Assembly: GCA_051295955.1 (NCBI GenBank)
Contig: JBPDWA010000005.1
Coordinates: 124,001-188,000, forward strand
Direction: 5' to 3'
DNA from: Enterococcus faecalis_A
Lineage (GTDB): Bacteria; Bacillota; Bacilli; Lactobacillales; Enterococcaceae
DNA: 64,000 bases
The notes beneath the pieces are model-generated. The model was not told the origin of the DNA and searched no databases. It saw only the letters and a program-made list of their open reading frames with translations. Shown here piece by piece: positions 54,652-64,000 of this stretch (within the stretch, counting starts at the first letter, position 1; each line of letters begins with the position of its first letter). Made by a program: the position numbers and the translations under genes.

Positions 54652-55563
54652 TTATCTGGTTTTTTTATTTTTTTTATACATTGGACGGCGATTTTCAATT
54701 TCCATTAAAAACTTTAAGTAATGATCATAGCGACTTGCAGCGATCTCTCCAGTTGCGACTTGTTGTTTGACTGCACAATCTGGTTCTTTGTGGTGCATAC
54801 ACTCTCTAAATTTGCATTGAGGGGATGCTGCTACAAATTCCGGGAATTGTTTCGACAATTCAACGGCAGTCATTTCAAGAAAATCAATGGCGCTAAAGCC
54901 CGGAGTGTCTGCTACTAGGCCTCCGTATAACGGTAATAGTTCAACATGACGAGTGGTATGTTTGCCTCGACCTAATGACTCGGAGATTTCAGCAGTTGCC
55001 AACTTTAAAGCCGGAGAAATCTTGTTTAGCAACGTAGATTTGCCGGCGCCGGACTGTCCCATAAAAACCGTTAGCCGATCTGCGAAGAAAGTCTCCAATT
55101 CAGCAGTAGCTCCTATTTGTTTATCAGCATCTGCATAAAGAACAGCATACCCGATAGCTTCATAAATTTTTTTAACCTCAAGAATTCGAGCCTGTTGCGC
55201 TTGAGGAACTAGATCAACTTTCGTTAAATAAATAACTGGCTGAATCTTTTTATGCTCCAACGTAACTAAAAAACGATCCAGTAAATTAAAAGAAAAGTCA
55301 GGCTCCACCATACTCATAACTACCACGCCTAGATCAACGTTCGCTACCGGTGGGCGTACTAATTCATTGTGCCGAGGTAAAACCTCCAACACGTAGCCTT
55401 CTGCTGCATTTTCACTTTCAAAAAAAACTTCATCACCAACTAAAGGCGTAATATTACGCTTGCGAAAATTACCACGGCCTCGCGTTTGAAACGTTTCTCC
55501 TTGGGCATATACATAATAAAATCCACTGACTGCTTTTCTGATTTGGCCTTTCAGAATCACCAC
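54652..55563 (-). CDS. rsgA: Ribosome small subunit-dependent GTPase RsgA
   Basis: This circularly permuted GTPase of about 303 residues has an OB fold (about 1-65), G4 T-K-V-D near 113, G1 G-Q-S-G-A-G-K-S-T near 168, G3 D-T-P-G near 218 and a C-terminal zinc motif (C-K-F-R-E-C-M-H). It checks late 30S assembly. The start is uncertain: two adjacent GTG codons follow AGGAG too closely, and a CTG at L-K-G-Q four codons on is also possible. A promoter lies at 55578-55606. Confidence 0.94.
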   Translation of the reverse strand: MVILKGQIRKAVSGFYYVYAQGETFQTRGRGNFRKRNITPLVGDEVFFESENAAEGYVLEVLPRHNELVRPPVANVDLGVVVMSMVEPDFSFNLLDRFLVTLEHKKIQPVIYLTKVDLVPQAQQARILEVKKIYEAIGYAVLYADADKQIGATAELETFFADRLTVFMGQSGAGKSTLLNKISPALKLATAEISESLGRGKHTTRHVELLPLYGGLVADTPGFSAIDFLEMTAVELSKQFPEFVAASPQCKFRECMHHKEPDCAVKQQVATGEIAASRYDHYLKFLMEIENRRPMYKKNKKTR

Positions 55564-55577
55564 TCCTAACTACACCG

Positions 55578-55606
55578 AATATACAGGATAGCGCTGTATA
55601 AATCAA
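55578..55606 (-). promoter_or_regulatory. rsgA promoter
   Basis: Minus-strand TTGATT (55601-55606), 17 bases, TATATT (55578-55583), ending about 15-20 bases before the start. Confidence 0.75.
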
Positions 55607-55728
55607 GAAACCTTCATGAAACTTTTATAAAATCGCTGCCTACTATCTTATCATACAGCCTAGGTAAGTAACTGTCATTTATTTCTTGGAAAACTTGTTA
55701 AAAAAGAAAAATCACTGTTTCCAAGTAA

Positions 55729-55752
55729 CCAAATTCGCTATATAGCGAAATT
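55729..55752. repeat. Palindrome between prkC and rsgA
   Basis: TTCGCTAT-ATAGCGAA is a perfect 16-base palindrome flanked by AAA/TTT. It lies between the prkC terminator and the rsgA promoter and could be an operator or a hairpin. Confidence 0.55.
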
Positions 55753-55762
55753 TTTCAGTTAA

Positions 55763-55873
55763 AAAACGAGACAGAAGTACTCCGCTTTCTCTGCAAGATC
55801 GGCAACTCTTATTCCAATTAGGTAAAAGTTACTGCGATCAATACAGAACTAGCATTCCTTCTGTCTCGCTATT
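55763..55873 (-). terminator. Large terminator after prkC
   Basis: CGAGACAGAAG (from 55768) pairs with CTTCTGTCTCG (to 55868), separated by about 80 bases with further pairing; six U follow on the minus strand. Confidence 0.7.
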
Positions 55874-55949
55874 TGGTTAATTTTTAAGGATGGGTGTTGC
55901 TTAACTAATTTCCCCCAAGCCGTTGTTTTAGTTTTTCGTTAACTGACAA

Positions 55950-58124
55950 TTAATTACTGTTGTCATTATCACTTTCAGAAGAGCTTGGCGTAGTTGGTTT
56001 TGAGTAGTATACCGTAATCGTATCCCCTTTATTGACCTTGCTGCCAACACCTGGACTAACACGCTCTACTACTTGTCCGTTCCCTGAACCAGATAAGCCT
56101 TGTTCATTAATTTTTAAACCGACGCTGCTTAAGCTATCTTGCGCCGCTTTTGGTGAATAGCCAGTAATATCAGGAACAGATACTGAATTGCTACCCTTGC
56201 TGACACGCAGTGTAATCGTATCTTTTTTCGGATCGAACGTGGCACCAGCACCTGGATTTTGACTGATTACAACGCCAGCAGCAACCGTACTGCTTTCTTC
56301 ATCAACACGTTTCACTCGACTTTCATCAATACCGATAGCGATTAAACGACTAACAGCATTGTCGTAAGAGATATTGGTGTAATCACCTAAAGTAACCTTG
56401 TCTGGACCTTTGCTGACATAAAGAGTAATCGTTTCATTCACCGGATCGAAAGCTGCTCCCGGTGCCGGATCTTGCGAAATTACTGTTCCGACAGCAACGG
56501 TATCGCTCGCTTGATCAGTTCGCTTAATTTGCGTATTTTTAAGCCCAAGACTAATTAAAGCATTAACGGCATTGTCATACGTATAACCAGTGTAGCTATC
56601 CAAAACGATTGTTTCTGGCCCGTTGCTGACTATCAAAGTGACAGTGTCTTTTTTCGGATCCACTTGTTCACCTGCTTTGGGTGATTGACGAATAATTTCA
56701 TTTTTGTTAACGGTAGAGCTATTTTCTTTCTTGATCGTAATATTTTTTTCCGGGAAGCCTAGTTTTGTTAGTTCATCAATAGCATCCTGATACATTTGTC
56801 CGGTGTAATCGTCCAACTTAACTTTATTGGAACCGGAGCTAATATAAAGTGTAATATCCCGACCTTTTTTAACTGAGGTTCTAGCCTCCGGATTTGTCTT
56901 AACTACTTTGCCTTCTGCGATGGAATCATTAGGAATTGTTTTCGTCTTTTTGTCCACCACTAAGCCGGCTTTTTCCAATGTCTGTCTGGCCTGAGCTTCT
57001 GTTTTCCCACTGACATCAGGTACATCCACTTCACTGTTACCGCGTCCAGCAAAATACAAAGCACCGCCGATTAAACATGCTAATAATAATATGATTCCAG
57101 CAATGATCCAAATTTTTTTGTTTTTCTTTTTCTTTTTTTCTTTTTCGTTGTCTTCTGTCGCTGCTTCCGGTTCTGGTTCCGGTTGAGAAGAGTCCATTTC
57201 TTTTAAAGCATTCGGCATCGGCTCTTCTTCGGTAACTGGCATTAAGACTTTGGTTGCACCTAACAGACCGCTTGGTTCCCAAACAGGTTCATTTAATCGT
57301 TCAGGAGAAAGAGCTGTATAAAGATCATCTGCCATTTCAGAAGTTGTTTTGTAGCGATCAGCCGGATCTTTTGCTGTTGCATGACGCACAATATTTTCCA
57401 AAGACTGTGGAATTCCAGGATCAAAACTTTTTACTGATGGAATCTCTTCTTGGAAATGTTTTAAGGCGATCGTTACTGCTGATTCTCCATCAAAAGGAAC
57501 ACTGCTAGTCAGCATTTCGTATAAAATAATACCTACAGCATAAATATCTGATTGATTCGTAGCCATGCTTCCACGAGCTTGTTCCGGTGATAAATAATGA
57601 ACGGAGCCCAACATTGTATTCGTCTGAGTAATGGATGTCTCCGATAAAGCAATCGCAATCCCAAAATCAGCGATTTTTACTGTGCCATTTTCATCGATTA
57701 AAATATTTTGTGGTTTCAAGTCGCGATGAATGATACGATGGTCATGAGCCAAAGAGACAGCAGACAAAATTTGTTCCATTATGTCAACAGTGGTGGAATA
57801 AGGGATCGGAAAATGTGTTTGGATATAGCGTTTCAAATCCATTCCTTTAACATATTCCATAACTAAATATTGCAGACCGTCTTCTTCGCCGACATCGTAC
57901 ACACTGACGATATTAGGATGCACGAGTTCTGTCGCAGCCAAGGCTTCTCGCTGAAAGCGACGAATGGCGGCTTGATCATTTTGAAAGTCAAAACGCAACA
58001 CTTTGACTGCTACGTCTCTATCCAAAATTAAATCATGCGCTAAAAAAACGTTGGCCATGCCGCCGCTACCAATATTGCCAATAATATGATATCGACCGTT
58101 TAATTTCTTGCCGATTTCGATCAT
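55950..58124 (-). CDS. prkC: Serine/threonine kinase with five PASTA domains (PrkC/IreK)
   Basis: This 724-residue Hanks-type kinase has a kinase domain (about 10-275) with G-S-G-G-M-A-N-V near 20, the catalytic loop H-R-D-L-K-P-Q-N and D-F-G. A basic Lys-rich stretch and one membrane helix (about 345-367) follow, then five PASTA repeats (about 374-710) that bind peptidoglycan. In enterococci IreK senses wall damage and controls intrinsic cephalosporin resistance. It overlaps the phosphatase gene by four bases. Confidence 0.96.
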   Translation of the reverse strand: MIEIGKKLNGRYHIIGNIGSGGMANVFLAHDLILDRDVAVKVLRFDFQNDQAAIRRFQREALAATELVHPNIVSVYDVGEEDGLQYLVMEYVKGMDLKRYIQTHFPIPYSTTVDIMEQILSAVSLAHDHRIIHRDLKPQNILIDENGTVKIADFGIAIALSETSITQTNTMLGSVHYLSPEQARGSMATNQSDIYAVGIILYEMLTSSVPFDGESAVTIALKHFQEEIPSVKSFDPGIPQSLENIVRHATAKDPADRYKTTSEMADDLYTALSPERLNEPVWEPSGLLGATKVLMPVTEEEPMPNALKEMDSSQPEPEPEAATEDNEKEKKKKKNKKIWIIAGIILLLACLIGGALYFAGRGNSEVDVPDVSGKTEAQARQTLEKAGLVVDKKTKTIPNDSIAEGKVVKTNPEARTSVKKGRDITLYISSGSNKVKLDDYTGQMYQDAIDELTKLGFPEKNITIKKENSSTVNKNEIIRQSPKAGEQVDPKKDTVTLIVSNGPETIVLDSYTGYTYDNAVNALISLGLKNTQIKRTDQASDTVAVGTVISQDPAPGAAFDPVNETITLYVSKGPDKVTLGDYTNISYDNAVSRLIAIGIDESRVKRVDEESSTVAAGVVISQNPGAGATFDPKKDTITLRVSKGSNSVSVPDITGYSPKAAQDSLSSVGLKINEQGLSGSGNGQVVERVSPGVGSKVNKGDTITVYYSKPTTPSSSESDNDNSN

Positions 58125-58870
58125 TGGTTCTCCTCCTCCTGCGTATCAAAGTGTACGACCAAAACAGTGATGTTATCCAAGCCGCCTGCTTCATTAGCCA
58201 GTTGAATCAACGTATCGATTTTTTGGTCTAAAGGTTGATCCAACTCAAGAATTTCTAAAATTTGCGTTTCTGAAACCATGTTGGTCAAACCATCTGAACA
58301 TAATAATAAATAATCTCCCGCCATCCACGTATGGCTAGAAACATCAACGTCAACGACGCCAGGCATTCCTAAAGAACGGGTCAAAACATTTTTTCGAGGA
58401 TGGTTTGCAGCCATTTCACGGGTAATTTCACCAGACTTCACCAATTCATTAACTAGTGAATGATCTTCTGTCAATTGCAATAATTGTTGATTGCGGACTA
58501 AATACGCCCGACTATCGCCAATGTTAGCCAACACGAAGGAATCTTTTAATAAGACGGCACTAACAATCGTAGTCCCCATTCCCATGTATTCTGCTTGCGA
58601 CTGTCCTTGTTCAAAGATTCGTTCATTTTCCTGTTGAATCAGTTTGATCAGCCACTGTACAGCTTTTTCCGAATCAGCCACTGTGGTTTGCTCCCAATCC
58701 TGACCTAAATCGTGAACGGCCATATGACTGGCTACATCCCCAGCTTGATGACCACCCATTCCGTCTGCTAATACAGCCAACGGAACGGAGAGTTGGTTTT
58801 CAAAAAGTCCTGCATAATCCTGATTAGTATTCCGCTTGCGACCGACATCTGTTTGAAATTTGATTTCCAA
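58121..58870 (-). CDS. stp: PP2C-type protein phosphatase Stp/IreP
   Basis: This 249-residue phosphatase has D-G-M-G-G-H near 37, G-D-S-R-A-Y near 117, C-S-D-G-L near 192 and G-G-L-D-N-I-T near 229, the metal-binding residues of the PPM family. It reverses phosphorylation by the kinase encoded next. It starts at TTG with GAGGTGG six bases before. Confidence 0.95.
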   Translation of the reverse strand: MEIKFQTDVGRKRNTNQDYAGLFENQLSVPLAVLADGMGGHQAGDVASHMAVHDLGQDWEQTTVADSEKAVQWLIKLIQQENERIFEQGQSQAEYMGMGTTIVSAVLLKDSFVLANIGDSRAYLVRNQQLLQLTEDHSLVNELVKSGEITREMAANHPRKNVLTRSLGMPGVVDVDVSSHTWMAGDYLLLCSDGLTNMVSETQILEILELDQPLDQKIDTLIQLANEAGGLDNITVLVVHFDTQEEENQ

Positions 58871-58887
58871 GTTGTTCCACCTCGTCT

Positions 58888-60252
58888 TTAACTAACTTTT
58901 TGCATACAACAAATGAAAAAGCCATCCGTCATAAATTGCTGCGGATATAAGACCAACAGTTGATCCTGAAGAATTGATTGAATACGCTCGTTGGCTTTTA
59001 TATCGATTTTTTTAAATTCTGGATGTTTATTTAAAAATGCTGCGACAACTGCCTGATTTTCTTCTTGTATAATCGTACAGGTACTATAGATCATTATACC
59101 CCATTGTTTTAAGGTTGGGGCAACACTTTCTAAAATTTCCAATTGTATTTTAGGCAATTGTTGAAAATCAGCAGCTGTTTTATGATATTTAATATCAGGT
59201 TTGCGCCGCATTAACCCTAATCCTGAACAAGGCGCATCAACTAGAATCCGATCAAAACTTTCTTTGGGAAATACTCCTTGAACATTGCGAGCATCAAGCT
59301 TTTGTGTTTGAACTACGTCTTCCACGTGAAGTCGACACGCATTTTCATTAATCAATTTAATTTTGTGGTCATGAATGTCAAGCGCAGTTACTCGGCCGCC
59401 TTTTTTTGCTTCCAAAAATGTTGCAATATGTGTGGTTTTCCCTCCCGGTGCTCCACAGGCGTCCAATACATGATGATGGGGCGCCACTCGTAAGGCAGGC
59501 GCTACTAGCATTGAACTTTCATCTTGAATCGTTAACGCGCCCGTTTCAAATAAATAACTCCCCGCTAAAAAACCTTTTTCCGCAACAATTCCATAGGGGG
59601 AAATTTGGCTGGGCTCTGCCGACAAGCCAGCTTCCCGCAATTGCAACAATACTTCATCACGTGTGATCTTACGTAGGTCAAGTCGAGCGCTAACATGACT
59701 TTTCTCAAATAAGGAAAGACCTAAAGCACGTGTTTCTTCTAAACCTAATTGTGCCACTAACTTTTCTGTTAGCCAGTGCGGCATACTGATTTCTGTTGCC
59801 AAACGATCAAGCGGATCCTCAATCGCGGCTAAGTCGGGAACACCTTGTCGCTGAATGGTACGCAAAATCCCATTGACAAATTTTCCAATACCGCTATTGC
59901 CTTTGTATTTACCAATTTCTACTGCTTCATTAATGATGGCGTGGTCGGGGATTTTATCTAAAAATACCAATTGGTAAACAGATAAGCTCAATAAACTTTT
60001 AACCCAAGCGTCAACTTTTTTAGGATGTTGAATAAACGCTGCCACATAATATTCCAATAATAATTTCCGGCTGATGGTTCCATAAATCAATTCTGTAAAC
60101 AGACGACTGTCTTTTTCACATAAATTGGATTTGTTGATCATCTCATTTAATAATAAATTTGAATAAGCTCCGCTCTTGTCTACTCGCTCAATGGTTTCCA
60201 AAGCGACATAACGAACGGATTGTTTTAACTTTTTAGGCACTTTATTTGCCAT
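58888..60252 (-). CDS. rsmB: 16S rRNA (cytosine-967) C5-methyltransferase RsmB
   Basis: This 454-residue protein has an N-terminal NusB-like helical domain (about 8-140) and a C-terminal methyltransferase domain with D-A-C-G-A-P-G-G-K-T near 265, D-A-P-C-S-G-L-G near 335 and S-T-C-T-I near 390, holding the two catalytic Cys. It methylates C967 of 16S rRNA. It follows fmt by one base. Confidence 0.95.
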   Translation of the reverse strand: MANKVPKKLKQSVRYVALETIERVDKSGAYSNLLLNEMINKSNLCEKDSRLFTELIYGTISRKLLLEYYVAAFIQHPKKVDAWVKSLLSLSVYQLVFLDKIPDHAIINEAVEIGKYKGNSGIGKFVNGILRTIQRQGVPDLAAIEDPLDRLATEISMPHWLTEKLVAQLGLEETRALGLSLFEKSHVSARLDLRKITRDEVLLQLREAGLSAEPSQISPYGIVAEKGFLAGSYLFETGALTIQDESSMLVAPALRVAPHHHVLDACGAPGGKTTHIATFLEAKKGGRVTALDIHDHKIKLINENACRLHVEDVVQTQKLDARNVQGVFPKESFDRILVDAPCSGLGLMRRKPDIKYHKTAADFQQLPKIQLEILESVAPTLKQWGIMIYSTCTIIQEENQAVVAAFLNKHPEFKKIDIKANERIQSILQDQLLVLYPQQFMTDGFFICCMQKVS

Positions 60253-60253
60253 T

Positions 60254-61195
60254 TTATTCCACCTTGTCTAATTGTGCAACATTTTGTCCGACGCCATTTA
60301 AAAACTCTTGAATTGTTAACTGGCCTTTACCGGCTGGTTGCAGCCGCTCAATTTGCAGAACGGTCCCGCCGCCACAAGCAATTTTCAATGTTTTTTTGCT
60401 GCGATAAATAATCGTTCCAGGCTCCTGTTCTGTCATTTCATTCAAAGGAGTTACTGCCCACAGCTTCCATCTAGCCCCTTGATACGTGGTAAAAGCGGTA
60501 GGCCATGGCCGCATACCACGAACTTGACAATCGATTTGTGCAGCTGTTTTATGCCAGTCAACTTGTTCTTGTTCTCTTGAAATATTCGGTGAGAAGGTTG
60601 CTTGGGCTTCGTCTTGGGGAATCGGTGTAAGTTTGCCGGCTAAGTAATCAGGTAACGTTTTTAAAAGTAAATCTTTTCCCAGTAAGCTCAACTTACCAAA
60701 CATTGTACCAACGTCATCTTGTTCGGTAATCGGAATGGCTTTTTGAGCTAAAATAGCTCCGGCATCCATTTGTTTCACCATTTGCATAATGGTTACTCCA
60801 GTTTCTGCTTCGCCTTCGATGATTGCATAATGAACAGGTGCACCGCCACGGTATTTCGGCAAGAGCGAAGCGTGAACATTAATAGCACCATAAGCTGGCG
60901 CAGTTAAGAGTTTTTCTGGTAAAAATTGACCGAATGCGGCTGTTACAATGACATCCGGTGCTAATTCGAGAATCATTTCCATTTCAGGAGAGCCGGATAT
61001 TTTTTCTGGTTGCAACACCAGTAAGTCATGCTTTAAAGCAGCCGCTTTGACCGGCGGCGGCGTAATCGTTTTTTTACGGCCAACAGGGCGGTCTGGTTGC
61101 GTCACAACAGCTTGGATTTCATAATCAGCAGCAAGTAAGCTCTCTAAGATTGGCACGGAAAAAGCCGGTGTGCCCATAAATACAATTTTAGTCAT
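60254..61195 (-). CDS. fmt: Methionyl-tRNA formyltransferase
   Basis: This 313-residue enzyme formylates Met-tRNA for initiation. It has M-G-T-P-x-F near 7, H-A-S-L-L-P-K-Y-R-G-G-A-P near 108 (folate and catalytic region) and the C-terminal tRNA-binding domain. It overlaps the deformylase gene by eight bases. Confidence 0.96.
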   Translation of the reverse strand: MTKIVFMGTPAFSVPILESLLAADYEIQAVVTQPDRPVGRKKTITPPPVKAAALKHDLLVLQPEKISGSPEMEMILELAPDVIVTAAFGQFLPEKLLTAPAYGAINVHASLLPKYRGGAPVHYAIIEGEAETGVTIMQMVKQMDAGAILAQKAIPITEQDDVGTMFGKLSLLGKDLLLKTLPDYLAGKLTPIPQDEAQATFSPNISREQEQVDWHKTAAQIDCQVRGMRPWPTAFTTYQGARWKLWAVTPLNEMTEQEPGTIIYRSKKTLKIACGGGTVLQIERLQPAGKGQLTIQEFLNGVGQNVAQLDKVE

Positions 61196-61682
61196 TTAGG
61201 TGTTCCTCCATGTATGTCTCTAAATCTTCAGGTTGAATCGGCTCAATGATTTTATCGATGAAAAGCTGGCCCTGTAAATGATCCATTTCATGTTGAAAAG
61301 CTCGTGCCAGATAACCGTACGCCGTCACTTCAATTTCTTCTCCATCACGGTCAAAATAGCGAACTGTTATTTCATCAGCCCGCTCCACTGTACCATAAGT
61401 TTCTGGAATACTGAGACATCCTTCTACATCAATGGCAGTGCCTTTTTGTTCAATAATTTGAGGATTTATCAGTTCAAATAACCCTGTTTCTTCGTCAATT
61501 TCGATTACAGCTAGTTGCAAGTTCTTGCCAATCTGGGGTGCAGCCAAACCGATTCCATCGTGAGCCAACATTGTTTCATACATATCATCCAATAATTGAA
61601 CAATTTCGTCGGTAATCAGTGTAACAGGCTGAGCCTTTTGCTGCAAAAGTTGATTTGGGTAGATCACAATTGGATAACGCAT
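61188..61682 (-). CDS. def: Peptide deformylase (164 residues, fmt-linked)
   Basis: The motifs are G-I-G-L-A-A-P-Q near 42, E-G-C-L-S-I-P near 87 and H-E-M-D-H near 130. It is the shorter form of deformylase, typical of the fmt operon. Together with the 187-residue form at 7 kb, the genome has two. It starts 25 bases after the priA stop. Confidence 0.95.
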   Translation of the reverse strand: MRYPIVIYPNQLLQQKAQPVTLITDEIVQLLDDMYETMLAHDGIGLAAPQIGKNLQLAVIEIDEETGLFELINPQIIEQKGTAIDVEGCLSIPETYGTVERADEITVRYFDRDGEEIEVTAYGYLARAFQHEMDHLQGQLFIDKIIEPIQPEDLETYMEEHLND

Positions 61683-61707
61683 AAACCCTCCTTTTAACGT
61701 GCTTGCT

Positions 61708-64000
61708 TTATATAAAATTCATCGGCTCTGCATCAATCGATAACTTCAATCCACCAGCTGTTGCTTTTTGGGTTTCTATTAGGATTTCTTGTAAGAGCGC
61801 CTGCAAGTGCGGTTCTTTTTTATATTTTACGATCACTTGATAAAAGTAGCGATTGTTGACGCGCAGAATTGCATTTGGTGTCGGACCTAGCAGAATCGCT
61901 TGTGCTGATAAGCCTTGTCGTAACTTAGCAGCAATCCGGAACATTTGTTTAGCTGCTTCATTTTCTTCTGGATGGCTGGCTGTGATTTGTACCGTGAAGT
62001 AAAACGGTGGATAATCGCCACGATGACGTACCGCCATTTCTTTTAAATAGAAATCTTCATAATCTTGTGCTTGTGCTAATTGGATCGCATAATGTTCTGG
62101 ATTAAAAGATTGGATGATCACTTCTCCGGGTTTTTCTGCACGTCCAGCTCGACCGCTGACTTGTGTCAACAGCTGGAAAGTACGCTCACTGGAACGAAAG
62201 TCCGGAAGATTTAACGCTGTATCCGCATTTAAAACCCCTACTAATGTAACGTTAGGGAAATCCAATCCCTTAGCAATCATCTGGGTTCCAAGCAAGATAT
62301 CCGCTTCTCCATTACCAAAAGCCGTTAATATTTTCTCATGAGCGCCTTTTCTTCTGGTGGTATCAACGTCCATCCGCAAAATACGACTTTCCGGAATCAG
62401 TTGTTGCAACTCTGCTTCAACTTTTTGCGTGCCGGTACCGTAATATCGAATCTTGTCTCCGCCACAATTAGGACATTTATAAGGAATTCGTTCTTCATGA
62501 CCGCAATAGTGGCATTTCATACTCTTTGTGTCCATATGTAACGTCAAGGAAATGTCACAGTTAGGACAAGGCAATACATAGCCGCAATCTCGGCACATGA
62601 CAAAAGAGGAATAGCCACGACGATTTAACAAAAGCACGCTTTGTTCTTGTTTGGCGATCCGTTCTCTTAATTTTTCCTGTAAAACTAAAGAGAAGGATGA
62701 AGTATTTTTGTTCTGTATTTCTTCTCGCATGTCAATCACTGCAATAGTTGGTAATGCAGCAGCTTGATTTGCTCTTTGAGTCAATAATAATCGCTCGTAT
62801 ACTTGTTTTTGAGCCCGTGCCCGTGATTCCAAAGAAGGGGTTGCGCTACCTAAAACAACAGGGCAATGGTGATATTTTGAACGCCATATAGCTAAGTCGC
62901 GTGCATGATAGCGCGGCGTTTCTTCTTGCTTGTAGCTAGCTTCATGTTCTTCATCAATGATGATAACGCCAAGGTTGTTGATAGGTGCAAAAACAGCTGA
63001 ACGTGCCCCGATTACTACTTGGGCTTCACCCCGTTCAATTTTACGCCATTCGTCATATTTTTCTCCTTGGGATAAACCACTGTGCATGACTGCGACTTGT
63101 TCCCCGAAACGGCTTTTGAAGCGCTGAACCATCTGCGGTGTTAAAGAAATCTCAGGTACTAACATGATGGCTGTTTTGTCTTCATTAAGAGCTTGAGCGA
63201 TAACCTGCAAATAAATCTCCGTTTTGCCGCTGCCGGTAATACCTTCTAAAAGGTAGGTCAGGCTTTGATTAGTGTTCATTGAACTTACGATTTTATCAAC
63301 GGCTATGGCTTGTTCCTTGTTTAAAGCTAAGGGTGCTGTTTTTAAGAACGTTTGATGAGCAAATGGATCCCGATAAGCTTCCTTTTCCACGAATTTTAGC
63401 CATTGATTGTCAGCTGCTTGATTTAAAACAGCTGTGCTAAAGCCCAATTCTTTCATTTCTTTGACGGATGTCTTTTTTTCAGTCCCGACTTGTTGTAAAT
63501 AGTTTAGTAACTGTTCTTTTTTCTTGGAACCTTTTCGTAAATCCAGACGAATTTCTTCCAGCTGTTGAAAATCTTTTAACGATTGTACCATTCGAATCGT
63601 TTTCACTTTATTGCGTGTTGCTACTTCATAACGGATATCGACTTTTTGCTGTTTCCTTAAAGCCATCAGTTGCGGCAAGATTTCACGGGCAACCGCATCT
63701 TCCCAAGCGATTTCATCTAATCCGTAAAAAAGAGTTTCTCGCTTGCTTTCATCTAATTCATCCGTAATATATATGTACTTGCGATAATCGGTGCGCATCA
63801 CACTGGGCAACATAGTTTGCAGACAGGTGATTTTAAACGCATACGTTTCGCCCTTCATATAATCAGCCAGAGCGAGCAGTTCGTCGTTCAATACCGGTTT
63901 TAAATCTAAAACAGAAACAATTTCTTTCCATTGAAAATTCTGATTTGCCATCTCTATATCTGTTATCGTATCAATTTCTAAGACAAAGCCCTGAACGTGA
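61708..64000 (-). CDS. priA: Primosomal protein N' (PriA helicase), N-terminus outside window
   Basis: The frame stays open to the window edge; an internal ATG at 63949-63951 is not the real start, because the upstream codons (H-V-Q-G-F-V-L-E-I) match PriA's DNA-binding domain. It has Walker A G-I-T-G-S-G-K-T near 240 of the visible part, D-E-E-H, and the zinc-binding cysteines C-R-D-C, C-P-N-C, C-H-Y-C, C-P-N-C. PriA restarts stalled replication forks. It begins the run def-fmt-rsmB-stp-prkC. Confidence 0.96.
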   Translation of the reverse strand, partial: HVQGFVLEIDTITDIEMANQNFQWKEIVSVLDLKPVLNDELLALADYMKGETYAFKITCLQTMLPSVMRTDYRKYIYITDELDESKRETLFYGLDEIAWEDAVAREILPQLMALRKQQKVDIRYEVATRNKVKTIRMVQSLKDFQQLEEIRLDLRKGSKKKEQLLNYLQQVGTEKKTSVKEMKELGFSTAVLNQAADNQWLKFVEKEAYRDPFAHQTFLKTAPLALNKEQAIAVDKIVSSMNTNQSLTYLLEGITGSGKTEIYLQVIAQALNEDKTAIMLVPEISLTPQMVQRFKSRFGEQVAVMHSGLSQGEKYDEWRKIERGEAQVVIGARSAVFAPINNLGVIIIDEEHEASYKQEETPRYHARDLAIWRSKYHHCPVVLGSATPSLESRARAQKQVYERLLLTQRANQAAALPTIAVIDMREEIQNKNTSSFSLVLQEKLRERIAKQEQSVLLLNRRGYSSFVMCRDCGYVLPCPNCDISLTLHMDTKSMKCHYCGHEERIPYKCPNCGGDKIRYYGTGTQKVEAELQQLIPESRILRMDVDTTRRKGAHEKILTAFGNGEADILLGTQMIAKGLDFPNVTLVGVLNADTALNLPDFRSSERTFQLLTQVSGRAGRAEKPGEVIIQSFNPEHYAIQLAQAQDYEDFYLKEMAVRHRGDYPPFYFTVQITASHPEENEAAKQMFRIAAKLRQGLSAQAILLGPTPNAILRVNNRYFYQVIVKYKKEPHLQALLQEILIETQKATAGGLKLSIDAEPMNFI

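Noticed and set aside
1..64000. tRNA or rRNA genes and CRISPR arrays
   Set aside because: None were recognised: no cloverleaf-like gaps, no rRNA sequence and no regularly spaced repeats.

Overview
This window reads as chromosomal DNA of an Enterococcus or very close Enterococcaceae relative. The evidence is the low-GC base composition, strong AGGAGG-type ribosome binding sites, bifunctional GshF, a PASTA-domain kinase with five PASTA repeats (IreK type), a SagA/PcsB-like secreted antigen next to mreCD, and a gene order (sagA-mreDC-pnp-rpsO-def-rpsD, fat-type siderophore operon-gshF, ftsY-smc-rnc, oppDFBCA, acpP-plsX-recG-fakA-asp23-rpmB, thiN-rpe-rsgA-prkC-stp-rsmB-fmt-def-priA) that matches from memory the core order of E. 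faecalis. The species cannot be fixed from sequence reading alone.

Layout: 1-11.5 kb holds a TetR regulator with the start of a low-molecular-weight tyrosine phosphatase, cell-wall and cell-shape genes, RNA decay (pnp) and ribosomal proteins with regulatory leaders, a deformylase, a HAD phosphatase, a formate/nitrite channel, rpsD and a BirA-controlled bioY. The accessory segment 11.6-19.0 kb is the most unusual part: a minus-strand cassette for an RTX protein with an FrpC-type self-processing module, a small unknown protein, and a HlyD/HlyB-type exporter. It is rare in Gram-positive cocci. Here it is decaying: the RTX frame carries three in-frame TAA codons, the HlyD-like gene one TAG and two frameshifts, and the HlyB-like gene two frameshifts. 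Only the 150-residue protein stays open.

From 19 to 32.9 kb come YktB, an acetyltransferase, a remnant of peptidase T, a Fur-box-controlled siderophore ABC operon, YueI, an unknown 135-residue protein, gshF, a YitT membrane protein, and a HxlR regulator divergent from an aldo-keto reductase and a short-chain dehydrogenase. Two debris stretches lie here: 28.1-28.4 kb (possible recombinase remnant) and 31.9-32.8 kb (an unknown fragment and a wrecked FlaR/adenylate-kinase-like gene). From 32.9 to 64 kb nearly everything is housekeeping on the minus strand: ftsY-HAD-smc-rnc, ndk, oligopeptide uptake, fatty acid/phospholipid precursors, recG, fatty-acid kinase, rpmB, and a long run from priA through the kinase/phosphatase pair to thiN.

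Genes working together include RTX/HlyB/HlyD (secretion, now broken), the ferric-siderophore importer under Fur, the opp permease, SRP receptor/SMC/RNase III, the Stp-PrkC signalling pair, and the formyl-methionine cycle (fmt with two deformylases). Apart from the named pseudogenes the core genes are intact, so the lesions are confined to accessory DNA and are unlikely to reflect general sequencing error.
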